Part shown: positions 40,220 through 48,700 of the stretch, piece after piece
Position numbering within the stretch: position 1 is the stretch's first letter
Layout of the letters: each line of letters opens with the position of its first letter
Assembly (NCBI RefSeq): GCF_036867195.1
Contig: NZ_JBAJII010000001.1
Location: forward strand, 2,170,001-2,234,000
Direction of reading: 5' to 3'
Source of the DNA: Arthrobacter sp. Soc17.1.1.1
GTDB lineage: Bacteria; Actinomycetota; Actinomycetes; Actinomycetales; Micrococcaceae
DNA length: 64,000 nucleotides
Made by a program: the position numbers and the translations under genes
Notes under the pieces: model-generated
Told to the model about the DNA's origin: nothing
The model's database searches: none
Seen by the model: only the letters and a program-made list of their open reading frames with translations

Positions 40220-40837
40220 ATGCGCTACACCGCAGGACGTCTCAACCGCGTCTGGCTCACGATCATCGGCATCATCCTCCTCGGCGGCGGGGCGATGGCG
40301 ACGGGCATCGGCCTCGGCGTGCTCGACGGCGCCGCCCTCTACGGACTGCGCGCGCCGGGACAGGACCAGCCCGTCCTCCTGCTCGCAGGTGACGACCCGG
40401 TACTCGCCGGCGTCCTCACCGCCGTCGGCACCATCCTGGGGCTCCTCGCCGTCCTGTGGCTTCTGGCGCAGGTACCTCGCAAGCGCGGAGCTTCCACGCT
40501 GAAGCTAGAGGACCCCGACGGGAGAGGACTGACCGTCCTGAGACCCACCCTGCTCGAGGACGCGATCAGCAGCCGTGTCGAGGAGCTCGACGACGTGACC
40601 GGCGCGAAAGCCGTGGTCCGCGGGTCCTCCCGGACCCCGGACATCACCATCCGTGTCATCACCACCTGCCACGCGGACATCCCGCGTGTCGTCCGGGACG
40701 TCGAGGAGCGCATCAGGCACGACCTGCAAGAGACCCTCGGCCAGGAACCAGCAGCCCTGGCCATCGGAGTCGACGTCCGCGCCGACTCGAAGAAAGACGG
40801 CACAGTCACCCTCGAAGCCGTACCGCTTCGCGCCTGA
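40220..40837 (+). CDS. amaP: AmaP-like alkaline-shock membrane anchor protein
   Basis: A 205-residue protein with two N-terminal membrane helices (about 10-36 and 60-86) and a cytosolic domain (about 95-205) with VEELDDVTGAKAVVRG and PRVVRDVEERIRHDLQ. The arrangement corresponds to AmaP, which anchors Asp23 filaments at the membrane in Staphylococcus. An AGGAACCACC ribosome region precedes ATG 40220. The symbol is by analogy; sequence identity to the staphylococcal protein is expected to be low. Confidence 0.75.
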   Translation: MRYTAGRLNRVWLTIIGIILLGGGAMATGIGLGVLDGAALYGLRAPGQDQPVLLLAGDDPVLAGVLTAVGTILGLLAVLWLLAQVPRKRGASTLKLEDPDGRGLTVLRPTLLEDAISSRVEELDDVTGAKAVVRGSSRTPDITIRVITTCHADIPRVVRDVEERIRHDLQETLGQEPAALAIGVDVRADSKKDGTVTLEAVPLRA

Positions 40838-40908
40838 GGGCATCACGAACCCCGGCCGCGACCAGCGTGCCGGTCATCAAAGAGCACGACACGACAGAGG
40901 AGAACCCC

Positions 40909-41082
40909 ATGGGACTGGACGACAAGATCAAGAACGCGGCGGAGAAGGTGACCGGCAAGGTCAAGGAGGGCGTCGGTGAGGCCACCGACAACGAACGCCT
41001 CCGCTCCGAAGGCCACGCCGACCAGGCCAAGGCCGACATGAAAGGCGCCGGGGAGAACGTGAAGGACGCGTTCAAGAAGTAG
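40909..41082 (+). CDS. CsbD-family stress protein
   Basis: A 57-residue, highly charged, hydrophilic protein: MGLDDKIKNAAEKVTGKVKE followed by a GEATDNERLRSEGHADQAKA segment, the CsbD family signature. AGAGGAG lies upstream of ATG 40909. CsbD proteins are general-stress proteins of unknown biochemical role, predicted to be disordered or helical. As last gene of the asp23-amaP operon it is probably induced with it, and a strong terminator follows. Confidence 0.93.
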   Translation: MGLDDKIKNAAEKVTGKVKEGVGEATDNERLRSEGHADQAKADMKGAGENVKDAFKK

Positions 41083-41091
41083 TCCTGCGTC

Positions 41092-41126
41092 GGGGGCCAC
41101 CAGCCACACCACGGCTGGTGGCCCCC
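41092..41126 (+). terminator. Terminator after the Asp23-AmaP-CsbD operon
   Basis: Perfect 14-bp inverted repeat (GGGGGCCACCAGCC and complement) with a 7-nt loop, 10 nt after the csbD stop. Confidence 0.88.
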
Positions 41127-41254
41127 GCGCGGAGCAACGATTCCCCGCAGTCCTCGACCTCATGGAACGCGCGCCTTGACCTCAACCCGCGTTCAGGTCC
41201 TAGCGTCGCCTCCATCAGCGTGCTCGAGATCGTTGCTCACCATGGGAGAAACTC

Positions 41255-41920
41255 ATGACGCCCGCACAGCACACAACACTGGAATCACCCTTCGAGGGGT
41301 TGCATGCCACCCCGACAGCCCGACTTCCCTACCAGCACAACGTACTGCTGCGCTCCTACATCCTCGAACGCCCCCACGGCAGCGTGATCATCTACAACTC
41401 CCCCGGGATCAGCGACGCGGCATCCGACATACGAGCGCTCGGCGAACCCACCCGCCTCCTGGTGAACCACAGCCACGAATCGATGTACGGGCCACCCGCG
41501 CTCGACGTACCCATCTGGATCCACGAGAAGGACCACTCCGGGGGCACCGGGGCCCTGGACATCGCCGGCACGTTCAACGGGCGGACCATGATCGATGACG
41601 ACCTCGACGTCATCCCCACCCCCGGCCACACCCCAGGAACGACCTCCTACCTGTGGGACAACGGGACGCGCCGCTTCCTCTTCACCGGTGACTTCATCTG
41701 GATCGAGAACGGCGAGTGGAAGGCCGTGCTCCTCAGCCCCGCAGGGCGCAGCGACTACCTCGACAGTCTCGCCCTCGTCCGCAACCTCGATTTCGACGTG
41801 CTCATCCCCTGGGGCGCCACCGACGACGGCGCCCCCATCGGAGTCGTGAAAGACCAGTCGGAGAAACGCGACCGCATCGACGCGATCATCACCCGAATCG
41901 AAGCCGGCGGAAACCGCTGA
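41255..41920 (+). CDS. MBL-fold metallo-hydrolase-like protein with degenerate metal site
   Basis: A 221-residue protein with the metallo-beta-lactamase fold: TPGHTPGTTSYL (His125) and FTGDFIWIENG (Asp146) are normal. The first metal motif HxHxDH is instead His72-Ser-His74-Glu75-Ser76-Met, so the second-site Asp and His are missing. It may bind a single metal or be non-hydrolytic. It has no signal peptide. It stands alone behind the csbD terminator; GGGAG lies upstream of ATG 41255. Confidence 0.85.
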   Translation: MTPAQHTTLESPFEGLHATPTARLPYQHNVLLRSYILERPHGSVIIYNSPGISDAASDIRALGEPTRLLVNHSHESMYGPPALDVPIWIHEKDHSGGTGALDIAGTFNGRTMIDDDLDVIPTPGHTPGTTSYLWDNGTRRFLFTGDFIWIENGEWKAVLLSPAGRSDYLDSLALVRNLDFDVLIPWGATDDGAPIGVVKDQSEKRDRIDAIITRIEAGGNR

Positions 41921-41968
41921 GGACTGAACTCGCACCGGCTCGACCTCGGATATCCAGGGGAATCCCCT

Positions 41969-42865
41969 TCAGGCCCGTTCTGTGTTCTGGACTACGCGGA
42001 TCGGAGGTTGCCGGCGTCGCTCGCAGTAGGCGTAGAGCGCCGCGTACGCGACGACCGATACGGCGATGCCGCTCTGGAAGGCGATCGCACCCGGGCTTCC
42101 TTGATCGAAATCACCTCGGCTCAGGATGAGGGCACCGATGATGAAGACAAGACTGAAGAGTTGAGCCTGGAAGACGGTACGGAACGCACTCCATCGAGGA
42201 TCGACCAGCAGGGCGAGGTTGACGACCCCCGGGAGGGTCAGAGCTGCTCCGACCACTCGGGCGGTCAGCGGCGTCAGCGTCCAGGGCCAGCTGGACAGAA
42301 ACAGCTGAGGATTGACGAACAGGGTCACTCCGACGACCAGAGCGACCAGCCCGACCAGGGCGAGGACGATCCGGACGGGCAGTCCGAGGTGGTACTCGAG
42401 CGGGGCATCAGAACCATCATCTGCTCCGCGATTGAGGACCATCGCGAGGAGCACGAGCGCTGGGGTCGTCAGGTAGAGCACGAGCCAGGTGACGAACGAG
42501 ATGTGTCCGGCGTGGAACCTGTCCAGATGCAGAAGGGTCGCGACGAGAAGGAGCGATGCGAAGACGAATACCGCCGGCATCCCGCGTCTCACCGCCCGCC
42601 AATTGCCCGGTCGAGCGGCGGCACTGAAGAACCAGATACCACCGAGATATGCGCTCGCAAGAAACATCGCCGTCATGGGCGGATCGATGGTCCAGGCGAA
42701 CAGGCTGTCGGTATCGCGGGGTAGCAGATAGAGCAGCACGGTCGCAACCATCAGGAAAGGAAGGATCGCGACGGCGAGGACCCGCGTGTAGGTCGACGCG
42801 GCGCTGTTCCGACCAGCAGGACGCGGACGTGAGCTCCGACCGCGCTCCGGACCGAGGGCGGTCAT
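41969..42865 (-). CDS. Multi-pass membrane protein coupled to the STAND protein
   Basis: A 298-residue protein with about eight predicted hydrophobic helices, for example AVAILPFLMVATVLLYLL near residue 32 and LVFIIGALIL near 240. The N-terminus is Arg/Pro-rich and cytosolic. No family recognised. Its start overlaps the stop of the DUF4062-STAND gene by four bases, so the two are made together. It could be the membrane effector or sensor partner of that protein; this is inference from coupling only. Confidence 0.75.
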   Translation of the reverse strand: MTALGPERGRSSRPRPAGRNSAASTYTRVLAVAILPFLMVATVLLYLLPRDTDSLFAWTIDPPMTAMFLASAYLGGIWFFSAAARPGNWRAVRRGMPAVFVFASLLLVATLLHLDRFHAGHISFVTWLVLYLTTPALVLLAMVLNRGADDGSDAPLEYHLGLPVRIVLALVGLVALVVGVTLFVNPQLFLSSWPWTLTPLTARVVGAALTLPGVVNLALLVDPRWSAFRTVFQAQLFSLVFIIGALILSRGDFDQGSPGAIAFQSGIAVSVVAYAALYAYCERRRQPPIRVVQNTERA

Positions 42866-45618
42866 TCAGGCGTTCCGGGAAGCGTCGGCGTCGAGTGGGC
42901 CTTCGTGGAAACTGTGGCAGTGGCGACGGTCCCGCCGGGTGTGGCGACATCGATCCCGTGGTTGCCGGGGTCGAGGGCGATGGCGGCCGCGGCGGATGCG
43001 GTGAGCCCTCGGCCCTCCCGACGCGCGTGGGAGAAGGCCGCTGCGGCCTCGCTCGCGAGGATCGGAGCGATCATCTGCTGGTGGAAGGAGAACGTCGGCG
43101 CGTTGTAGAGCCCTGTTCGCTCCCTCAACGCCTCCGCCGCCCCGAGAAGAAGACCCGCTGTGTCGATCGCGCCCGTGGTGGCTGCGATGGCGACGAGTCC
43201 TTCCAGTCCGTAGGCGATTCCCTCTGCGTGGGCGGTGAGTGATGACGCGGTGAGGCTCTGCTCGAATTGGGTCGATGCCCGGTCTACGTCGCCGAGCATC
43301 AGGAAGGCCCAGCCGAGGTGATGCTCCGCGATGGTCTCGCTGAGGGTGTCCTCCTGGCGGTGGGCCAGGGTGAGGCTCTCCTCGAACCTGTTGAGCGCCC
43401 GCTGCACCTTGCCCTCGAGCATCGCCACCCGGCCGAGGGTCACCAGGGCGAGTGTCTCTCCCCAGACGTCGTCGACGGACCTGAAGAGCGTCAGCGCGTT
43501 CTCCAGTTCGTCATCGGCACGATCGGTATCCGGTGTGGAGCCGGCGAGGTGGGCGAGGGCGATCGATGTCCGGGCAAGGGCTTCTCCGGACGGGTCCCGC
43601 GACGCGTGGAAGAGCTCCGCGCTCTCGGTGAGCCCTGGAACCACCCACTCATGCGGCTCCTGCCAGAAGGTGATGGCGCGAGTCAGGTACAGGGCGATGG
43701 CTCTGCTGCGTTCGGTGACGACGTCGTCGGAGTCGAGGAGGTCTTCCATCCAGCCGCGTATCTCACCGAGTAGACCACCGACCCACCAGTACACGTAGTA
43801 ACGCCATGCCAGCGTCGCGAGTCGGTCCCACTCCCGACGCTCGATGAGGAACTCCACGGCCGCACGCAGGTTGTCCTGTTCGTCGATCAGTGCGAGAACC
43901 GTCTCTCCCTGGTGCCGCCCCTTCAGTCGACCTTCCAGCACGGCGCTGCGATCGGTGTAGTAGCGCGCGTGGGTCTCGCGGATGACCTCGAGGAGTCCGG
44001 CGTCCGCGAGCGCTCGCCGAGCGAACTCCTGCACCGAGACGAGCATGGTGAAGTGGGCATCGTCGCCCCGATCCTGCTGCTGGATCAGGCTCGAGTCGAC
44101 GAGGGTCCCGAGATTCTCCAGCACGTCGATGCCGTCGCCGGCGATCGCCTCTGCAGCATCGAGGGAGAAGCCGCCGGAGAACACGCCGAGTCGGGAGAGC
44201 AGTGCCGCTTCCTGGTCGGTGAGAAGTTTCACGCTCCATTCGATCGTGTCCTGGATGGTGCGTTGTCTGGTCGGTAGGTCTCTGGCCGCGGCCACGAGCG
44301 GCCGATGCTGGCGAAGGCGCTCCAACAGGGCGGCCGGCGGAAGGAGGCGGATGCTCGCTGCAGCCAGTTCGAGGGCGAGGGGCACCCCTTCGAGGTGGCG
44401 GCACACACCTGTGACGGCGGCGACGTTCTCAGCGGTCACCTCGAAGTCGGGTTTCACCGATCGTGCTCGTTGCACGAACAGCTGTACCGAGGGTGATTCC
44501 AGCGCAGCGGCAGGACTGAGACGTGCCTCGACCGGTAGGTGAAGGGGACCGATCCTGATCGTGTGCTCGCCGAGTACCCGCAGCACGGCTCTGCTGGTGA
44601 CGAGGAACGAGAGCCCGGGAACCGCGGACAGGAGGGCGGTGAGCGTCGGCGTCGCGCCCATCACCTGCTCGAAGTTGTCCGCGATGATGAGCGAGGTGCG
44701 GTTCTGGAGGGCCGTCACCAGTGTGTCCATGAGCGATTCCGCTCCCGTGTCCCGAACCCCGAGCGCTCCGGCGATCGCTGTGGGAACCAGAGCCGGATCT
44801 GTGACGGCTGCCAGGGGCACGAAGGTCACCCCGTCGGGGAAGGCTTCCCTCATCGATCGTCCGAGTTCGATCGCGAGGCGACTCTTTCCGATACCACCGG
44901 GTCCGGTGAGGGTGACCAGGCGAGCCCGCTCGTGGGTGAGGAGGGCGGTGATCGCGTCCAGTTCCTTCTCCCGGCCGATCAGGGCGGTGAGCGGTGTCGG
45001 CACTGGTATGGATGCCGGCTCCCGGCCGTCGGCGTGCCGGCCGTCGCCGGCCAACCCGCCATCGGGGGATGCGTCTCCGAGCGAGGCAAGTCCCGCGCCG
45101 GCCGCGTCGAAGCGGTCCGCGAGGAGAGTGGCGAGGTCTGCCTCGACGAGTTCGCGAAGCTCGTCGACGGTCTCGAACGTCTTGTACGACGCCCGGTCGT
45201 CGTTCTTGATGCGCTGAAGCAGGGCGACCAGGCGCGGTTCCGGTGCCTCTCCCGTGTCCTTGATGTAGATGAGCCGGGGCATCGTCGGCGGCGCAAGGTT
45301 GTATTCGTCCTCGAGCCCCGACACGGTCTCGTCGGGCGCTATCCAGCCGTAGCGCTGCCAGTACAGGCCGAGGAAGATCTCACTGCGGTGGAGGTAGGCG
45401 CGGTAGAGGTCTCTCGGGGGGTGTGGGCGGGCGCCGAGCTCGAACATCACCGGAGCAAGCCTCATCCGCTCGACGGCGGTACGGACGGCCTTGCGCTCCT
45501 CCGCGAGCTCACGAAGGGTCGAACTCACGAACACCCGGAGAAGCTGGTCGGGGGTCCGGATGAAGACCGGGCCGCGGTGGACCCCGGACCCCACGTCGGG
45601 GCGGGCCGGGACGCTCAT
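42862..45618 (-). CDS. DUF4062-STAND ATPase-TPR signalling protein
   Basis: A 918-residue protein. N-terminal DUF4062 domain (about 27-170, LRVFVSSTLRELAEERKAV). A STAND/NB-ARC-type ATPase (about 210-480) has Walker A GPGGIGKS at 239-246 and Walker B SLIIADNFE at about 309-317, followed by the GVPLALELAAASIRLLPP helical region. TPR-like helical repeats fill about 560-860. No DNA-binding helix-turn-helix is visible, unlike AfsR/SARP regulators. STAND proteins oligomerise on ligand binding; DUF4062 is found as an N-terminal module in several STAND architectures. Start ATG 45618 preferred over an upstream GTG at 45645. Confidence 0.85.
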   Translation of the reverse strand: MSVPARPDVGSGVHRGPVFIRTPDQLLRVFVSSTLRELAEERKAVRTAVERMRLAPVMFELGARPHPPRDLYRAYLHRSEIFLGLYWQRYGWIAPDETVSGLEDEYNLAPPTMPRLIYIKDTGEAPEPRLVALLQRIKNDDRASYKTFETVDELRELVEADLATLLADRFDAAGAGLASLGDASPDGGLAGDGRHADGREPASIPVPTPLTALIGREKELDAITALLTHERARLVTLTGPGGIGKSRLAIELGRSMREAFPDGVTFVPLAAVTDPALVPTAIAGALGVRDTGAESLMDTLVTALQNRTSLIIADNFEQVMGATPTLTALLSAVPGLSFLVTSRAVLRVLGEHTIRIGPLHLPVEARLSPAAALESPSVQLFVQRARSVKPDFEVTAENVAAVTGVCRHLEGVPLALELAAASIRLLPPAALLERLRQHRPLVAAARDLPTRQRTIQDTIEWSVKLLTDQEAALLSRLGVFSGGFSLDAAEAIAGDGIDVLENLGTLVDSSLIQQQDRGDDAHFTMLVSVQEFARRALADAGLLEVIRETHARYYTDRSAVLEGRLKGRHQGETVLALIDEQDNLRAAVEFLIERREWDRLATLAWRYYVYWWVGGLLGEIRGWMEDLLDSDDVVTERSRAIALYLTRAITFWQEPHEWVVPGLTESAELFHASRDPSGEALARTSIALAHLAGSTPDTDRADDELENALTLFRSVDDVWGETLALVTLGRVAMLEGKVQRALNRFEESLTLAHRQEDTLSETIAEHHLGWAFLMLGDVDRASTQFEQSLTASSLTAHAEGIAYGLEGLVAIAATTGAIDTAGLLLGAAEALRERTGLYNAPTFSFHQQMIAPILASEAAAAFSHARREGRGLTASAAAAIALDPGNHGIDVATPGGTVATATVSTKAHSTPTLPGTPE

Positions 45619-46409
45619 CGCACCTGCAGGTGGGAGCAGCCCCACTCGGGCGTGCGCTCGTGCTGAGGACTGAGGGGTCGACCGAACTGCTCACGTCGCG
45701 CAGTCGGCCTCGGCACTGCACCGAGGGGGACGATCGGATCATCAGTGCTCGCTAGAGGACTCATGGGTTCAGTATGCGCTGGAGCCGCAAGCCCCCTCTG
45801 CCCGGTCGCCGCTACTCCGAGCGATCGAGTGCGCACTGAAGGCGCGTCGCATCCGGTACCTGATGCAGATATTCCACGCGGTCCACAGACCTACAGCGGT
45901 GCCCCTCACGATGAGTGACGTCCTGCGCTCACAGCATCCAGGGTCTTCACGACATGAGCGTCGGAATGATGTCAGAACTATGCCAGAGCGAACACCCTCA
46001 AGCAGAGTTCGAACGACCATCATCCAGGGCCGGCGACGGTAGTTCCCCGTGGGTGCGCGGATCTGGAGCATTCGCCCTCCGCGCGATTAACACGATCGGA
46101 ACAGTCGGGAAATGTCAGAGCAATGCCACACTGTCAGGCTGACAGCATCCGCACCAGTAGGCGATCACCCTCAGCCGAACCACCCCGGTTCTCGAAGCCC
46201 GTCACCATCCGGCATCGAGACGCACGTCTTGCCGGTCCATCCCTGCACCACGAATGGCCTCACCACTCAGCACGGTCCACCGTCCCCCCGGCACGCCGAT
46301 CCTCAGCGCATCCGGATGTCCGGCGCGACGGTGCTTCCAGACGTAGCTGCACAACGCACCGCTCATCCCTCGAACACCTCATCCTGCTTCCTGACCCTTG
46401 GAGACCACC
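45619..46409. other. Long divergent intergenic region (STAND gene / urtA)
   Basis: About 790 nt without a supported gene; open frames here lack ribosome sites and family resemblance. It contains a 17-bp direct repeat (45969-45985 and 46112-46128, 15 of 17 identical, pattern ATGTCAGANCNATGCCA) and a palindrome at 46131-46145. The last 260 nt form a long leader to urtA. Confidence 0.6.
46131..46145. promoter_or_regulatory. Palindrome CTGTCAG-G-CTGACAG upstream of urtA
   Basis: Perfect 7-bp arms around one central base, three bases after the second copy of the ATGTCAGA direct repeat. TGTCAG thus occurs three times in this gap. Probably a regulator-binding site for the urea genes; it does not match the actinobacterial GlnR or AmtR consensus as I remember them. 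Confidence 0.45.
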
Positions 46410-47717
46410 ATGACACTGACCGGTACTCGACGGAGGCGCCGTCTGTTCGCCGTTCCCGCACTCGCGGCCGTCGCCGCCCTCGTTCTCGCCGGGTGCGGCG
46501 CCCGCGCCGGTGACACGCCTGCGCCGTCCGCATCCGGCGCCGTGGCGACGGAGAGCTGCGTCGACACATCGGGTGACACGATCAAGCTCGGCTTCCTCAA
46601 CTCCCTGACCGGCGGCATGGCGATCTCGGAGCAGACCGTCTCCAACGTCCTGCACATGGCCGCCGATGAAATCAATGCCGATGGCGGCATCCTCGGCAAG
46701 CAGATCGAGTACGTCCAGGAGGACGGCGCCACCGACTGGCCGACCTTCGCTGAGAAGACCGAGAAGATGCTCACCCAGGACTGCGTCGGCGCGATCTTCG
46801 GCGGTTGGACCTCATCCTCCCGCAAAGCCGTCAAACCGGTCGTCGAGGAGCACAACGGACTCTTCTTCTATCCGGTGCAGTACGAGGGCCTCGAGTCGTC
46901 TCCGAACATCTACTACACCGGCGCGACGACCAACCAGCAGATCATCCCGGCGTTGGACTTCCTTGCTGCAGAAGGCGTCGAGACACTCTTTCTGGCGGGG
47001 TCCGACTACGTCTTCCCGCGAACCGCGAACGCGATCATCAAGCTCTACGCCGCCGAGCTCGGCATCGAGATCGTCGGCGAAGAGTACGTCCCCCTCGAGA
47101 AGGACGACTGGACCACCCAGGTGGCGAAGATCGCCGAAGCGAAGCCGGACTACGTCTTCAACACGATCAACGGTTCGTCGAACGTCGGCTTCGTCAAGGC
47201 CTACTACGACGCCGGCCTCACCCCGGAGACAACCCCGATCATCTCGGTCTCCATCGCCGAGGAAGAGGCGCCGGCCATGGGCCACGAGGTCACCGGCAAC
47301 TACGCGTCGTGGAACTACTTCCAGTCGATGGACACACCCAACAATCCGGACTTCATCGAGCGCTGGCAGGCATACCCCGGTAACAGCGGGGTGACGAGTG
47401 ACCCGATGGAGGCGGCATACATCTCGCTGTACCTCTACAAGGCGCTGGTCGAGGCAGCCGGCTCGTTCGATGTCGACGCGATCAATGCAGCGGCTCTCGA
47501 GCAGGAGATCACCGTCGATGCGCCTGAGGGTGTCGTCACGCTGAACGGGGAGAACCACCACATCTCCAAGCCGGGCAACATCGGCCGGATCAACGCCGAC
47601 AACCAGTTCGACATCGTCTGGTCGTCGGACAGCGTGATCGAGCCCGACCCCTACCTCGAAGGGTACGACTGGTTCCCACCCGACGTCCGCGACGCACTCG
47701 TCGCCTCCGCGGGCTGA
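46410..47717 (+). CDS. urtA: Urea ABC transporter substrate-binding lipoprotein
   Basis: Extracellular urea receptor, 435 residues. A Tat/Sec-like signal (Arg run at 7-11, hydrophobic core to 26) ends in the lipobox LAGC with lipidated Cys29. The mature part is a family-5-type periplasmic fold of the amide/urea subfamily (LGFLNSLTGGMAISE, GGWTSSSRKAVKPVVEE, FYPVQYEGLESS). ATG 46410 has GGAG at 6-nt spacing; an in-frame TTG lies four codons upstream. First gene of urtABCDE. Confidence 0.94.
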   Translation: MTLTGTRRRRRLFAVPALAAVAALVLAGCGARAGDTPAPSASGAVATESCVDTSGDTIKLGFLNSLTGGMAISEQTVSNVLHMAADEINADGGILGKQIEYVQEDGATDWPTFAEKTEKMLTQDCVGAIFGGWTSSSRKAVKPVVEEHNGLFFYPVQYEGLESSPNIYYTGATTNQQIIPALDFLAAEGVETLFLAGSDYVFPRTANAIIKLYAAELGIEIVGEEYVPLEKDDWTTQVAKIAEAKPDYVFNTINGSSNVGFVKAYYDAGLTPETTPIISVSIAEEEAPAMGHEVTGNYASWNYFQSMDTPNNPDFIERWQAYPGNSGVTSDPMEAAYISLYLYKALVEAAGSFDVDAINAAALEQEITVDAPEGVVTLNGENHHISKPGNIGRINADNQFDIVWSSDSVIEPDPYLEGYDWFPPDVRDALVASAG

Positions 47718-47815
47718 CGGCCCGGTCTGGGTGGGGGCCTCGTACCCGCCGGGCCACGGTGCCCCCACCCGAGCGTCTCTTCCATTCCTTCCCCTCCCAC
47801 AGAGAGCAACAGCAC

Positions 47816-48700
47816 GTGGACGTACTGATACCACCGCTTCTCAACGGCACGGCGCAGGGTGCCCTGCTGCTACTCGCGGCGCTCGGGCTCACCCTCACCT
47901 TCGGCCAGATGGGGGTGATCAACATGGCACACGGCGAGTTCATCATGGCCGGAGCATTCATCGCCTACCTGACCCAGCTCGTCGTCACCTCCACCAACAT
48001 CTCGATCCTCGTGGCTCTGCCACTGGCATTCGTGGGCGCGGGCATCCTCGGCCTCCTCCTCGAGATCGGAATCATCCGATGGATGTACCGACGGCCCCTC
48101 GATACTCTCCTCGTGACAGTCGGTGTGAGTCTGATCCTCCAGCAGGTAGCCCTGCAGATCTTTCCCGCTCAGGGCGTCCCGGTGGAGAAGCCGGCCTGGC
48201 TCGATGGTCAGATCGACGTCCTCGGCTATGGCTGGCCGGCCCGTCAGGTGTTCACGATCGTGCTCGCCGTCCTGTGCCTCAGCGCCCTGACTGCGTCACT
48301 CAAGTACTCCTCCTTCGGGCGTCGGATCCGGGCGACCGTCCAGAACCGGGACCTCGCCGAGACCAGCGGCATCCAGACCCGGAACGTCGACCGCATCACC
48401 TTCTTCGTGGGCTCGGGTCTCGCCGGAGTCGCCGGGGTCGCCGCATCCCTGATCGGTGGCACGAACTCCCAGATGGGTACGCAGTACATCATCCCGGCAT
48501 TCCTCGTCGTCGTCGCAGGCGGCGTCGGACAGATCAAGGGCGCCGTCATCGCGGCCTGGGTCGTGGGCGTCGCTCTGGCCCTCTTCGCCGACTGGACCAC
48601 CGGAAGCATGGCGCAGGTTCTCGCTTTCGTGCTCGTGGTCGTCTTCCTCCAGTTCCGCCCACAGGGCCTGTTCACCGTCCGTACCAGAGGATTGACATGA
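47816..48700 (+). CDS. urtB: Urea ABC transporter permease UrtB
   Basis: A 294-residue branched-chain-type inner-membrane permease (LivH-like), about eight helices, with TLTFGQMGVINMAHGEFIM near the N-terminus and the GLAGVAGVAASLIGG loop. GTG 47816 is chosen because homologues begin close to this point; the ribosome site is weak. Its stop overlaps the urtC start (ATGA). Confidence 0.93.
   Translation: MDVLIPPLLNGTAQGALLLLAALGLTLTFGQMGVINMAHGEFIMAGAFIAYLTQLVVTSTNISILVALPLAFVGAGILGLLLEIGIIRWMYRRPLDTLLVTVGVSLILQQVALQIFPAQGVPVEKPAWLDGQIDVLGYGWPARQVFTIVLAVLCLSALTASLKYSSFGRRIRATVQNRDLAETSGIQTRNVDRITFFVGSGLAGVAGVAASLIGGTNSQMGTQYIIPAFLVVVAGGVGQIKGAVIAAWVVGVALALFADWTTGSMAQVLAFVLVVVFLQFRPQGLFTVRTRGLT

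Noticed and set aside
46095..46125. GlnR-type nitrogen box upstream of urtA (GGAAC...GAAAT)
   Set aside because: Only one half-site fits the GNAAC pattern I remember and the spacing is imperfect, so it is not supported.
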